Part shown: positions 44,333-52,385 of the stretch, piece by piece | How positions within the stretch are numbered: the first letter of the stretch is position 1 | Layout: each line of letters starts with the position of its first letter | NCBI GenBank assembly: GCA_947504045.1 | Contig: CANNFY010000001.1 | Location: forward strand, 1,178,001 to 1,242,000 | DNA: 64,000 nt | Reading direction: 5' to 3' | From: an uncultured Maribacter sp. | GTDB lineage: Bacteria; Bacteroidota; Bacteroidia; Flavobacteriales; Flavobacteriaceae | Made by a program: the position numbers and the translations under genes | Notes under the pieces: model-generated | The model's database searches: none | What the model saw: only the letters and a program-made list of their open reading frames with translations | Told to the model about the DNA's origin: nothing

Positions 44333-47272
44333 ATGCAGTACAATTTCAATGAAATTGAAGCCAAGTGGCAAAAATATTGGGCAGAAAACCAAACGTTTAA
44401 AGCAGAAAACAATTCGGACAAAGAAAAATTTTATGTGTTAGATATGTTTCCTTATCCTTCTGGAGCAGGGTTGCATGTTGGGCATCCGTTAGGATATATT
44501 GCTAGTGATATTTATGCACGTTACAAAAGACACAAAGGTTTTAATGTGATGCATCCGCAGGGGTACGACTCTTTTGGTCTTCCGGCAGAACAGTATGCAA
44601 TACAAACAGGGCAACACCCAGCTATTACTACAGCAACCAATGTTAAAAGATATAGAGAGCAGTTAGATAAAATTGGATTTTCTTTTGATTGGAGTAGAGA
44701 AGTAAGAACATCAGACCCAAAATATTATAAGTGGACACAGTGGATTTTTATACAGTTGTTTAATTCTTGGTATAATAAAAACACAGACAAAGCAGAAGAT
44801 ATTTCTACTTTAATTGCAGTTTTTGAAAAAGAAGGTAATGCAACTATTAATGCAGTTTCCGATGAAGATGTAGCTATTTTTAGTAGTGAGGAATGGAAGT
44901 CTTTTGATAGTAAAAAACAACAAGAAGTTTTATTACAATATAGATTAACCTATTTGGCGGAAACTGAAGTTAACTGGTGCCCAGCATTAGGAACGGTTTT
45001 AGCTAATGATGAAATTGTAAACGGCGTATCTGAACGTGGAGGGCATCCTGTAGTTCGTAAAAAAATGACCCAATGGAGTATGCGTATTTCCGCCTATGCA
45101 CAACGTTTATTAGATGGTTTAGATAAGATAGATTGGCCACAACCTTTAAAAGATTCGCAAACCAATTGGATAGGAAGAAGTCAGGGTGCTTCAGTAAAGT
45201 TCAGAGTTCAGAATTCAGAGTTAGGAGTTGCATCAGAGAACCCATCACTTTTTATTGAAGTTTTTACAACCAGACCCGATACTATTTTTGGAGTAAGTTT
45301 TATGACTTTAGCTCCAGAGCACGATTTAGTATTACAAATAACTACTCCAGAACAAAAGGCTGACGTAGAGGCGTATATTGAAGCGACAGCAAAACGTTCC
45401 GAACGTGACCGTATGGCCGATGTTAAAACCATTTCTGGTGCTTTTACAGGTGCGTATGCAGAACATCCGTTTTCTAAAGAACCTATTCCTATTTGGATAG
45501 GAGACTATGTGTTGGCAGGTTATGGTACAGGAGCAGTAATGTCTGTGCCATGTGGGGATCAGCGCGATTATGATTTTGCAAAACATTTTAATATACCAAT
45601 CCCTAATATTTTTGAAGGCGTAGATATTTCTGAAGAAGCTTTTGCAGATAAGGATAAAACCGTGATTGCAAATTCTGATTTCTTAAACGGATTAAAGTAT
45701 AAGAAAGCCATGAAATTGGCTATTTATGAGTTAGAGAAACTAGGACAAGGACAAGGGAAAATAAATTACAGATTGCGCGATGCAGTTTTTAGTAGACAGC
45801 GTTATTGGGGAGAACCATTTCCAGTGTATTATGTAGACGGAATGCCGCAGATGATAGCGCCAGAACATTTACCAATTGCATTACCAGAAGTAGAAAAATA
45901 TTTACCTACAGAAACAGGAGAACCACCATTAGGTAATGCTGAGGTATGGGCGTGGTGTACGAAAGAAAATAAAGTAGTGCCTAATAGTGAGATAAATAAC
46001 ACGTGTACTTTTCCATTAGAATTGAATACTATGCCAGGTTGGGCAGGAAGTTCACAGTACTTTAATAGATACATGGATCCACATAACGAGAATGAAATTT
46101 TCTCTAAAGAAGCCATAAATTACTGGCAAGATGTAGATTTATATATAGGTGGTAGCGAGCATGCAACTGGGCATTTATTGTACAGCCGTTTTTGGCAAAA
46201 ATTTATGTTCGATAGAGGTTTTGTTCCTAAAGACGAGTTTGCTAAAAAATTGATTAATCAAGGGATGATTACGGGGACGAGTGCCTTTGTTTATGAGGCA
46301 TTAACTCCGGAAAATGTTCCTAATGTTTACTTTTCTGCTGAAGTGTTTACTCAGGATGATTTTGTAGAAAGTCCTGAGCATTGGACAGAGTTAGAAGAGT
46401 TTTGTAATAAGTATGGTTTAAATAAAAAAGAGCTAACTTCAACAATTAGATCAATTCATATTGATGTTAGTTTTGTTGATAATCAAAGTTCTATTGATAT
46501 CGATGCATTACGAAAATGGCGAGAAGAATTTTCTGAAGCAAAATTTTTCTGTGAAAATGATGGAAAAATGCTAGCTCATCATGAAGTAGAAAAAATGTCT
46601 AAGTCTAAATACAATGTGGTAAACCCAGATGAAATTTGCGAGGAGTACGGTGCAGATTCTTTGCGTTTATACGAAATGTTTTTAGGCCCATTAGAGCAAT
46701 CTAAACCTTGGAATACGGCAGGTATTACAGGAACACACAGTTTCTTAAAAAAACTATGGCGTTTGTATTTTGATGATAATGGCGCAAAGTTTACCAATGC
46801 AGAGCCAACTAAAGACAACCTTAAAACCTTACATAAAACTATTAAAAAGGTAGAAGAAGATATTGCTAATTTCTCTTTTAATACATCGGTATCTACTTTT
46901 ATGATTTGTGTAAATGAGTTGTCTTCGCAAAAATGTACAAGTAAATCGGTATTAGAATCGTTGGCTATTTTAGTATCGCCATATGCACCACATATAGCAG
47001 AAGAATTATGGAGCCAATTAGGAAATGCGGAGTCTATTTCTACAGCGCCTTTCCCAGCTTTTGATGCTAGCCATTTAGTAGAAAGCAGTAAAGAATACCC
47101 TATATCTTTTAATGGTAAAATGCGTTTTAAATTAGAGTTACCAATGGATTTTTCTAAAGACCAAATAGAAGAAGCAGTAATGGCTCATGAAAAAACAGCA
47201 CAGCAATTACAAGGTAGAACCCCTAAAAAGGTAATTATAGTACCAGGTAAAATTGTAAATATTGTAGGCTAA
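44333..47272 (+). CDS. leuS: leucyl-tRNA synthetase
   Basis: 979 residues. The HIGH-like motif is GLHVGHPLGY (about 49-58) and KMSKS is in VEKMSKSKYN. Editing-domain TTRPDTIFG is present. The length is greater than E. coli LeuRS (860), with insertions after WIFIQLFNSWY and before KMSKS, which to my knowledge occur across Bacteroidota. A short stretch FRVQNSELGVASEN at the start of the editing domain is encoded by a 7-base imperfect tandem repeat and is unusual. Confidence 0.97.
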   Translation: MQYNFNEIEAKWQKYWAENQTFKAENNSDKEKFYVLDMFPYPSGAGLHVGHPLGYIASDIYARYKRHKGFNVMHPQGYDSFGLPAEQYAIQTGQHPAITTATNVKRYREQLDKIGFSFDWSREVRTSDPKYYKWTQWIFIQLFNSWYNKNTDKAEDISTLIAVFEKEGNATINAVSDEDVAIFSSEEWKSFDSKKQQEVLLQYRLTYLAETEVNWCPALGTVLANDEIVNGVSERGGHPVVRKKMTQWSMRISAYAQRLLDGLDKIDWPQPLKDSQTNWIGRSQGASVKFRVQNSELGVASENPSLFIEVFTTRPDTIFGVSFMTLAPEHDLVLQITTPEQKADVEAYIEATAKRSERDRMADVKTISGAFTGAYAEHPFSKEPIPIWIGDYVLAGYGTGAVMSVPCGDQRDYDFAKHFNIPIPNIFEGVDISEEAFADKDKTVIANSDFLNGLKYKKAMKLAIYELEKLGQGQGKINYRLRDAVFSRQRYWGEPFPVYYVDGMPQMIAPEHLPIALPEVEKYLPTETGEPPLGNAEVWAWCTKENKVVPNSEINNTCTFPLELNTMPGWAGSSQYFNRYMDPHNENEIFSKEAINYWQDVDLYIGGSEHATGHLLYSRFWQKFMFDRGFVPKDEFAKKLINQGMITGTSAFVYEALTPENVPNVYFSAEVFTQDDFVESPEHWTELEEFCNKYGLNKKELTSTIRSIHIDVSFVDNQSSIDIDALRKWREEFSEAKFFCENDGKMLAHHEVEKMSKSKYNVVNPDEICEEYGADSLRLYEMFLGPLEQSKPWNTAGITGTHSFLKKLWRLYFDDNGAKFTNAEPTKDNLKTLHKTIKKVEEDIANFSFNTSVSTFMICVNELSSQKCTSKSVLESLAILVSPYAPHIAEELWSQLGNAESISTAPFPAFDASHLVESSKEYPISFNGKMRFKLELPMDFSKDQIEEAVMAHEKTAQQLQGRTPKKVIIVPGKIVNIVG
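45200..45227 (+). repeat. 7-base imperfect tandem repeat inside leuS
   Basis: Four units: TTCAGAG, TTCAGAA, TTCAGAG, TTAGGAG. A period of 7 is not a codon multiple, so each unit encodes different residues. It lies in frame in leuS at the edge of the editing domain. Confidence 0.75.
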
Positions 47273-47280
47273 AAAATTGT

Positions 47281-47312
47281 TTCCTTTCCTAAATTTATTT
47301 TTAGGAAAGGAA
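47281..47312. other. strong stem-loop after leuS without a T run
   Basis: Thirteen-base arms TTCCTTTCCTAAA and TTTAGGAAAGGAA around a 6-base loop, starting 8 bases after the leuS stop. There is no T run on the plus strand. On the minus strand a T run follows, but no minus-strand gene is known upstream. It may act as an mRNA-stabilising hairpin. Confidence 0.5.
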
Positions 47313-47367
47313 CAAAAGTTAAAAACTATAACTACAAATAGTTTATTACGTTTTAACCAGTTAAACT

Positions 47368-47625
47368 ATGAAAAGTATAGAAATTTTAGGTTTAATAGCT
47401 GCCGTGTTTACAACATCTTCCTTTTTTCCTCAAGTTTATAAAGCTTGGAACGAAAAATCTACAAAAGGAATATCTTTAACCATGTATATAGCTTTTTTAA
47501 TAGGCATAATACTATGGTTAATTTATGGCTATTATATTAATAGCCTATCTATGATAGTTGCTAATACAGTAACCTTATTTTTGGTTCTTTTAGTTATTGT
47601 ATTAAAGTTAAAATACAAGGATTAA
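47368..47625 (+). CDS. SemiSWEET-type PQ-loop transporter
   Basis: 85 residues with three helices and the PQ motif in TTSSFFPQVYKAW, the size of a SemiSWEET monomer that dimerises to transport sugars. WNEKSTKGIS follows the PQ motif as in known members. Substrate unknown. It is a single gene between leuS and a long non-coding region. Confidence 0.85.
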   Translation: MKSIEILGLIAAVFTTSSFFPQVYKAWNEKSTKGISLTMYIAFLIGIILWLIYGYYINSLSMIVANTVTLFLVLLVIVLKLKYKD

Positions 47626-47960
47626 TAAATTTCTCCTTTACTTCTGTATTACCTATCTCTAATTCTTTTTAAGAATTCTACAAAATACATTCATTTACTA
47701 CATAAAATGTAAGTGTAGTTCTATTGGTGTTGTTTTTAAATTAATTTTATGATTATTTTCATATTTTTATATTACCCCCTATAAAATCTGAATAATTATT
47801 AATTAAATAATAGAATATTCAATTTTACCCCTTAAAAAATAGGGGTATCATATTTCAATTAGTATAATTTTAATACTCAACCCCTATTTTTTTAATAAAA
47901 TATTTTTTTATTTCAATAGTTTATCACAAATTTGCTTTATTATTATTAAAATCATAACAA
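47626..47960. other. 335-base non-coding region upstream of ald with repeated ACCCCTA-type motifs
   Basis: Very AT-rich with four copies of a CCCC-containing motif: TACCCCCTA at 47773-47781, TACCCCT and its inverted partner AGGGGTA at 47826-47832 and 47841-47847, and AACCCCTA at 47879-47886. The last lies about 75 bases before the ald ATG. It probably contains the ald promoter and a regulator site. No gene or RNA is seen. Confidence 0.5.
47826..47847. promoter_or_regulatory. candidate operator upstream of ald
   Basis: TACCCCT (47826-47832) and AGGGGTA (47841-47847) form a perfect 7-base inverted repeat with an 8-base A/T spacer. Related direct copies flank it. Confidence 0.45.
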
Positions 47961-49061
47961 ATGATAGTTGGTGTTCCTAAAGAAATTAAGAATAACGAGA
48001 GTCGTGTAGGAATGACTCCGGCAGGTGTCTTTGAGCTTGTTCGTTCTGGGCATACAGTATACATACAATCTGGCGCAGGAGTCGGCAGTGGTTTTACTAA
48101 TGAAGATTACCAACAAGTTGGGGGCGTTATTTTAGATACTATTGGTCAGGTATATGCCATGAGTGAAATGATAGTTAAAGTAAAAGAACCAATAGAAGAA
48201 GAATATTCTTTAGTGCAAGAAGGGCAAATTTTATTTACCTATTTTCATTTCGCATCTAGCGAAGCTTTAACAAAAGCTATGATAAAAAGTAAAGCTATTT
48301 GTATTGCTTATGAAACAGTAGAAGATGAAGATGGTACGTTACCTTTATTAACACCAATGTCTGAAGTAGCAGGTAGAATGGCTATACAACAAGGTGCTAA
48401 GTATTTAGAAAAGCCTGTAAAAGGAAAAGGAGTGCTTTTAGGTGGTGTTCCAGGAGTAGCACCAGGTAAAGTTTTAGTGCTTGGAGCAGGTGTAGTTGGT
48501 ATACAAGCTGCTAAAATGGCAGCAGGTTTAGGAGCACATGTCACTATTTTAGATATAGATATGAAACGCTTACGATATGTAAATGATGTAATGCCACCAC
48601 ATGTTGTAACGGAATTTTCTAATGAGTTTAATATTAGAAAACATATTAAAACACATGATTTAATTATTGGAGGAGTTTTGCTTAAAGGAGCAAAAGCACC
48701 AAATTTAATTACAAGAGATATGCTTAAAGAAATGCAGCCTGGAACTGTAATTGTAGATGTAGCTGTAGATCAAGGTGGGTGTGTAGAAACTACAAGGCCT
48801 ACAACTCATGAAAACCCAACGTATATAATAGAAGACGTTGTGCATTATACGGTTGCAAATATGCCAGGAGCAGTACCATATACCTCTACAATGGCACTTA
48901 CAAATGTTACGTTGCCATATGTACTAGCATTAGCAAAAGATGGTTGGGAAGAAGCGTGTATTAAAAAACCAGCATTACAAAAAGGATTAAATATTGTAAA
49001 TGGTGGTGTAGTATATAAAGAAATTATAGAAGCCTTTGGATGGCAATCTTCTATGGTATAA
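47961..49061 (+). CDS. ald: alanine dehydrogenase
   Basis: 366 residues. It interconverts alanine with pyruvate and ammonia using NAD. The catalytic Lys75 and His96 are in place. The NAD-binding segment VLGAGVVGIQAAKMAAG is near the middle, and the C-terminal NMPGAVPYTSTMALTN is conserved. A long leader with repeated CCCC motifs precedes it. An Lrp/AsnC gene lies 0.9 kb downstream on the other strand and is a candidate regulator. Confidence 0.96.
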   Translation: MIVGVPKEIKNNESRVGMTPAGVFELVRSGHTVYIQSGAGVGSGFTNEDYQQVGGVILDTIGQVYAMSEMIVKVKEPIEEEYSLVQEGQILFTYFHFASSEALTKAMIKSKAICIAYETVEDEDGTLPLLTPMSEVAGRMAIQQGAKYLEKPVKGKGVLLGGVPGVAPGKVLVLGAGVVGIQAAKMAAGLGAHVTILDIDMKRLRYVNDVMPPHVVTEFSNEFNIRKHIKTHDLIIGGVLLKGAKAPNLITRDMLKEMQPGTVIVDVAVDQGGCVETTRPTTHENPTYIIEDVVHYTVANMPGAVPYTSTMALTNVTLPYVLALAKDGWEEACIKKPALQKGLNIVNGGVVYKEIIEAFGWQSSMV

Positions 49062-49082
49062 AATTAAGGACTAGTTAATTTT

Positions 49083-49142
49083 AAAAAACCCCCGTCAATT
49101 TTCCTTTTTGGCTAATTCAGGAATATTGGCGGGGTTTTTGCT
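49083..49142 (+). terminator. terminator of ald
   Basis: AAAACCCCC-type arm pairs with GGCGGGGTTTT with a bulge and a wobble, followed by TTTT. Loop is long (about 30 bases). Confidence 0.6.
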
Positions 49143-49212
49143 TTCTATTAATTAAAGATTTTTAGTAAAATAAATTCTTTAGTATATTTAATTAAAATTA
49201 AAAATAGAAAGT

Positions 49213-49911
49213 ATGTTTGGATTTGATATAGGATACATTGTAATTGCAGGAGCTTTTGGGTTATTTAGCATGTTTGTAAGTAATCGTCTTAAAAGTAAAT
49301 TTAAAAAGTATTCTCAGGTACACCTGCGAAATGGATTAAGTGGAGCAGAAATTGCTGAAAAAATGTTAGCGGATCATGGTATTAGAGATGTAAAAGTTAT
49401 TTCTACACCAGGAATGTTAACAGACCATTATAATCCTGCTAATAAAACAGTTAATTTAAGTGAAGGGGTTTATGCGCAAAGGAATGCTTCTGCAGCTGCA
49501 GTTGCAGCACATGAATGTGGACACGCGGTACAACATGCAACAGCATATAGTTGGTTACAAATGCGTTCTAAATTAGTGCCAATTTTAAATATTACTTCAA
49601 GATTTTCTATGTGGGTAATTTTTGGTGGAATGGCACTTATGAGTACTACTGCAATAGGCGGAACCATTGCATGGGTTGGTGTAGCATTATACGGTATAGG
49701 AACTTTATTTAGTTTTGTAACACTACCTGTAGAATATGACGCTAGTAATCGTGCATTAGCATGGTTAAAGAATAAAAATATGGTTAGCCAAGAAGAATAT
49801 GCTGGGGCAGAAGATGCGCTTAAATGGGCTGCTAGAACGTATTTAGTTGCTGCTATTGGTGCGTTAGCAACATTATTATACTTTGCTATGCGTGTAGCAA
49901 GTAGAGATTAA
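49213..49911 (+). CDS. neutral zinc metallopeptidase (Zn_peptidase_2 family)
   Basis: 232 residues. A transmembrane helix at the N-terminus, then the zinc motif HECGHAVQHA (about 97-106), followed by two more hydrophobic segments (about 130-175) and a last helix. Membrane-bound zinc protease of the kind encoded widely in bacteria. Substrate unknown. A terminator follows at 49934. Confidence 0.85.
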   Translation: MFGFDIGYIVIAGAFGLFSMFVSNRLKSKFKKYSQVHLRNGLSGAEIAEKMLADHGIRDVKVISTPGMLTDHYNPANKTVNLSEGVYAQRNASAAAVAAHECGHAVQHATAYSWLQMRSKLVPILNITSRFSMWVIFGGMALMSTTAIGGTIAWVGVALYGIGTLFSFVTLPVEYDASNRALAWLKNKNMVSQEEYAGAEDALKWAARTYLVAAIGALATLLYFAMRVASRD

Positions 49912-49933
49912 TTGCAATAGAAATAAAATATAT

Positions 49934-49960
49934 AAAGCCTCCTTTTCGGAGGCTTTTTTT
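49934..49960 (+). terminator. terminator after the metallopeptidase gene
   Basis: Arms AAAGCCTCC and GGAGGCTTT with loop TTTTC, then a T run. The convergent Lrp gene ends just beyond it. Confidence 0.85.
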
Positions 49961-50429
49961 ATATAGTTATTTGACGATTTATTTGTTGATCTAATGAAAT
50001 GAAAGTCTCTGTTCTAGAAACTCCTTCAATTTGTTGTATGTCTTTATTCAATACATTCATTAAATGCTCATTATCTCGGCACAATACCTTTATTAATATA
50101 GACCAGTTTCCTGTGGTATAATGGCATTCTAATACTTCGGGTATTTTTTCTAAATATTTAACAGCAACTGGGTTACTCATAGCTTTATCTAAATAAATAC
50201 CAATATATGCCATAGTGGTGTATCCCATTACTTTTGGGTTTATTATAAATTTAGAACCTGCTAAAAGACCAGAAGACTCTAGTTTTCGAAGTCTTTGGTG
50301 TATTGCAGCTCCAGAAATGCCAATACTTCTTGCAATTTCTAAGACAGGTTTTCTGGCATCTGACATTAAAAATCTTAAGATTTTTTTGTCTATACCGTCT
50401 ATTTTAACATTTTTGGTAGAAGATTTCAT
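49959..50429 (-). CDS. Lrp/AsnC-family transcriptional regulator
   Basis: About 156 residues from the ATG at 50429; an upstream Met 15 codons earlier is not part of the fold. N-terminal HTH (about 10-60, DGIDKKILRFLMSDARK start and AAIHQRLRKLE), followed by the RAM ligand domain (about 75-150). Such regulators usually sense amino acids. The gene lies 48 bases after a saccharopine-dehydrogenase-like gene on the same strand, whose promoter has a perfect inverted repeat that fits an Lrp site. Confidence 0.92.
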   Translation of the reverse strand: MKSSTKNVKIDGIDKKILRFLMSDARKPVLEIARSIGISGAAIHQRLRKLESSGLLAGSKFIINPKVMGYTTMAYIGIYLDKAMSNPVAVKYLEKIPEVLECHYTTGNWSILIKVLCRDNEHLMNVLNKDIQQIEGVSRTETFISLDQQINRQITI

Positions 50430-50477
50430 AAAAGTAGTTTCAAATACATCGTAAATGTAAAGAAAAGCTAACACATA

Positions 50478-51851
50478 TTAACTTGTAGTACTTTTTAGAT
50501 TATAACCAACATACGGAACTTCTTGCTCGTTAAACAGTATTCCATAATTTTCTAATTCTTTAAGAATAGGTGTATAGACTTCTTTTTTAAGAGGAATTTG
50601 AACTCCAGGAGTTGTAATTTTTTTATTTAAAACTAATAACGTGGCAATTGCGGTAGGTAATCCAACGGTTTTAGCCATAGCGGTATAATTTTTATTTTCG
50701 CCAAGCACTACCATATTAGCATCTATTTGATGTTTTACGCCATCTAATTCGTATCCAATTTTATGATACATAATAATCATGTCTTTATCCTCTTCGCTTA
50801 AAGACCAACTATTTTCTAATATTTCTTGTAATATTTGTGCTGGTGTAGCATTGTCTAGAGTAATTTTATTGTTTGTATCAAATAAATTTAGCTCTACAAG
50901 TTTACTCCATATAATATCATCTTGCTCTATGTTTAGGTAATAGCGTAATTTAAGTTCAACAGAGTCTGTTGGGGAATAGGGTAAAAATAAGTTAACAAAC
51001 TCTCTATAGTTCATGCCAAGAGAATTTTCAATAGTATAGGTGTCGTCTGTCATTCCTAATTGAACAAACATATCCCAAGCTTTAGAAAAGCCAACTTTTC
51101 TTAAAGTTCCTCGGTATAATGTTAACACATCTTTTAAGCCATAAGCTTCTCTATAATTTAAAGAATCTCTATTTGCGTATCCTTCAAATTGCCCATAACC
51201 TGGAACAGTAAAAAATTCTGTTCTTCTAAATAATTTATGGTAAGGTATGTATTTATAGGTTCCTTCCTGTATAAATTTTGCTGCTCCACCTTGGCCAGCT
51301 AACACCACGTTTCTTGGGTTCCAAGTAAATTTATAATTCCATAAGTTTGTATCACTTTCTGGAGCAACTAATCCACCTGTAAAAGATTCAAAAAGAAGAA
51401 TTTTGCCGCCTTTATCTCTAATATTATCTAGTAAGTGCATGGCGCTCATATGATCAATACCAGGATCTAAACCAACTTCATTCATAAAAACCAAACCTTT
51501 CTCCTTTGCTTGTTTGTCTAAAGATTTTATTTCATCACTAACATAAGATGCAGTAATTAAATGTTTAGCGTACGTAATAGAATCTTTAGCAACTAAAAAA
51601 TGAAAACGAGCAGGTAACATAGATACTACAATTGTACTAGCACTAATAGCTTTTTGTCGTTCTTCATCATTAAAAACATCTAGTTTTACTATAGTACAAG
51701 CAGGATGATTGGGCAACCTATCTGAAATAGCTTTTGGATTTATGTCTCCAATAGTTATATGTAATTTTTCGGATTCCGATTTTTCTAAAAAATAATCGAT
51801 TAAATAAGAAGTAGATTTACCGGCACCTACTATAAGTATTTTTCGCAACAT
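50478..51851 (-). CDS. saccharopine dehydrogenase-like protein
   Basis: About 457 residues from the ATG at 51851; the longer frame adds an implausible hydrophobic leader. The N-terminal Rossmann motif is ILIVGAGKSTSYLIDY, and the central part has the saccharopine reductase pattern (NEVGLDPGIDHMSAM). It probably acts in lysine breakdown or a related amino-acid route. It is followed by the Lrp/AsnC gene on the same strand, so regulation by amino acid is likely. Confidence 0.85.
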   Translation of the reverse strand: MLRKILIVGAGKSTSYLIDYFLEKSESEKLHITIGDINPKAISDRLPNHPACTIVKLDVFNDEERQKAISASTIVVSMLPARFHFLVAKDSITYAKHLITASYVSDEIKSLDKQAKEKGLVFMNEVGLDPGIDHMSAMHLLDNIRDKGGKILLFESFTGGLVAPESDTNLWNYKFTWNPRNVVLAGQGGAAKFIQEGTYKYIPYHKLFRRTEFFTVPGYGQFEGYANRDSLNYREAYGLKDVLTLYRGTLRKVGFSKAWDMFVQLGMTDDTYTIENSLGMNYREFVNLFLPYSPTDSVELKLRYYLNIEQDDIIWSKLVELNLFDTNNKITLDNATPAQILQEILENSWSLSEEDKDMIIMYHKIGYELDGVKHQIDANMVVLGENKNYTAMAKTVGLPTAIATLLVLNKKITTPGVQIPLKKEVYTPILKELENYGILFNEQEVPYVGYNLKSTTS

Positions 51852-51874
51852 GGCTTTTTGTAATTTTGTGTTAG

Positions 51875-51897
51875 TATTACAAATAGAATTTGTAATA
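51875..51897. promoter_or_regulatory. perfect inverted repeat, candidate Lrp/AsnC operator
   Basis: TATTACAAAT (51875-51884) and ATTTGTAATA (51888-51897) pair perfectly around AGA. It lies between the saccharopine-dehydrogenase-like gene and the divergent DUF423 gene, just downstream of a minus-strand -7 element TACATTTG (51912-51905). A related palindrome TTACA-AA-TGTAA sits at 51902-51913. Confidence 0.6.
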
Positions 51898-51933
51898 AAT
51901 GTTACAAATGTAAAAATAACAATAAAATAAGTT

Positions 51934-52314
51934 ATGAACAAAACAATTTTTACTACAGGAATTCTTTTAGGTGCTCTTTCTGTAATTTTAGGAGCCTTTG
52001 GTGCTCATGCTTTAGAAAAAGTATTAGATTTTGATAGTTTGCAGAGTTTTGAAACTGGGGTTCGTTACCAAATGTACCATGCTTTACTTTTATTAATCTT
52101 AAGTAATGTATCTGTACTAAATTTGAAAAGTAAAAAACAGGTTTACTATTTAATTACTACTGGTATTGTTTTATTTTCTTTTTCAATTTATTTATTAGCA
52201 ACTAATAATTTAACAAGTTTTAATTTTAAGTCTATTGCTTTAATAACTCCTATTGGCGGCACTATATTAATTGTTGGATGGTTTGTTTTAGGGTATAAAG
52301 CTTTAAAAAAGTAA
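51934..52314 (+). CDS. DUF423 (TMEM256-like) membrane protein
   Basis: 126 residues with four helices. The start MNKTIFTTGILLGALSVILGAFGAHALE carries the GAFGAHAL block of DUF423, and YQMYHALLLL is conserved. Function unknown. It is divergent from the saccharopine-dehydrogenase-like gene, so the same operator may affect both. Confidence 0.88.
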   Translation: MNKTIFTTGILLGALSVILGAFGAHALEKVLDFDSLQSFETGVRYQMYHALLLLILSNVSVLNLKSKKQVYYLITTGIVLFSFSIYLLATNNLTSFNFKSIALITPIGGTILIVGWFVLGYKALKK

Positions 52315-52335
52315 CCCTATTTTGTCAATTTAGTA

Positions 52336-52365
52336 TTGGTTTGAGCAAAAATTTACATATGTTTG
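52336..52365 (+). promoter_or_regulatory. promoter of pckA
   Basis: TTG (52336-52338) and TATGTTTG (52358-52365) are exactly 19 bases apart, the ideal Bacteroidota spacing. The leader to the ATG at 52386 is about 15 bases. Confidence 0.7.
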
Positions 52366-52385
52366 TGCTCTAAAACATAATTTAT

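Noticed and set aside
44333-47272. leuS as a frameshifted or split gene because of its length
   Set aside because: The frame is continuous from the start through KMSKS to the end, and long insertions are normal in Bacteroidota LeuRS.
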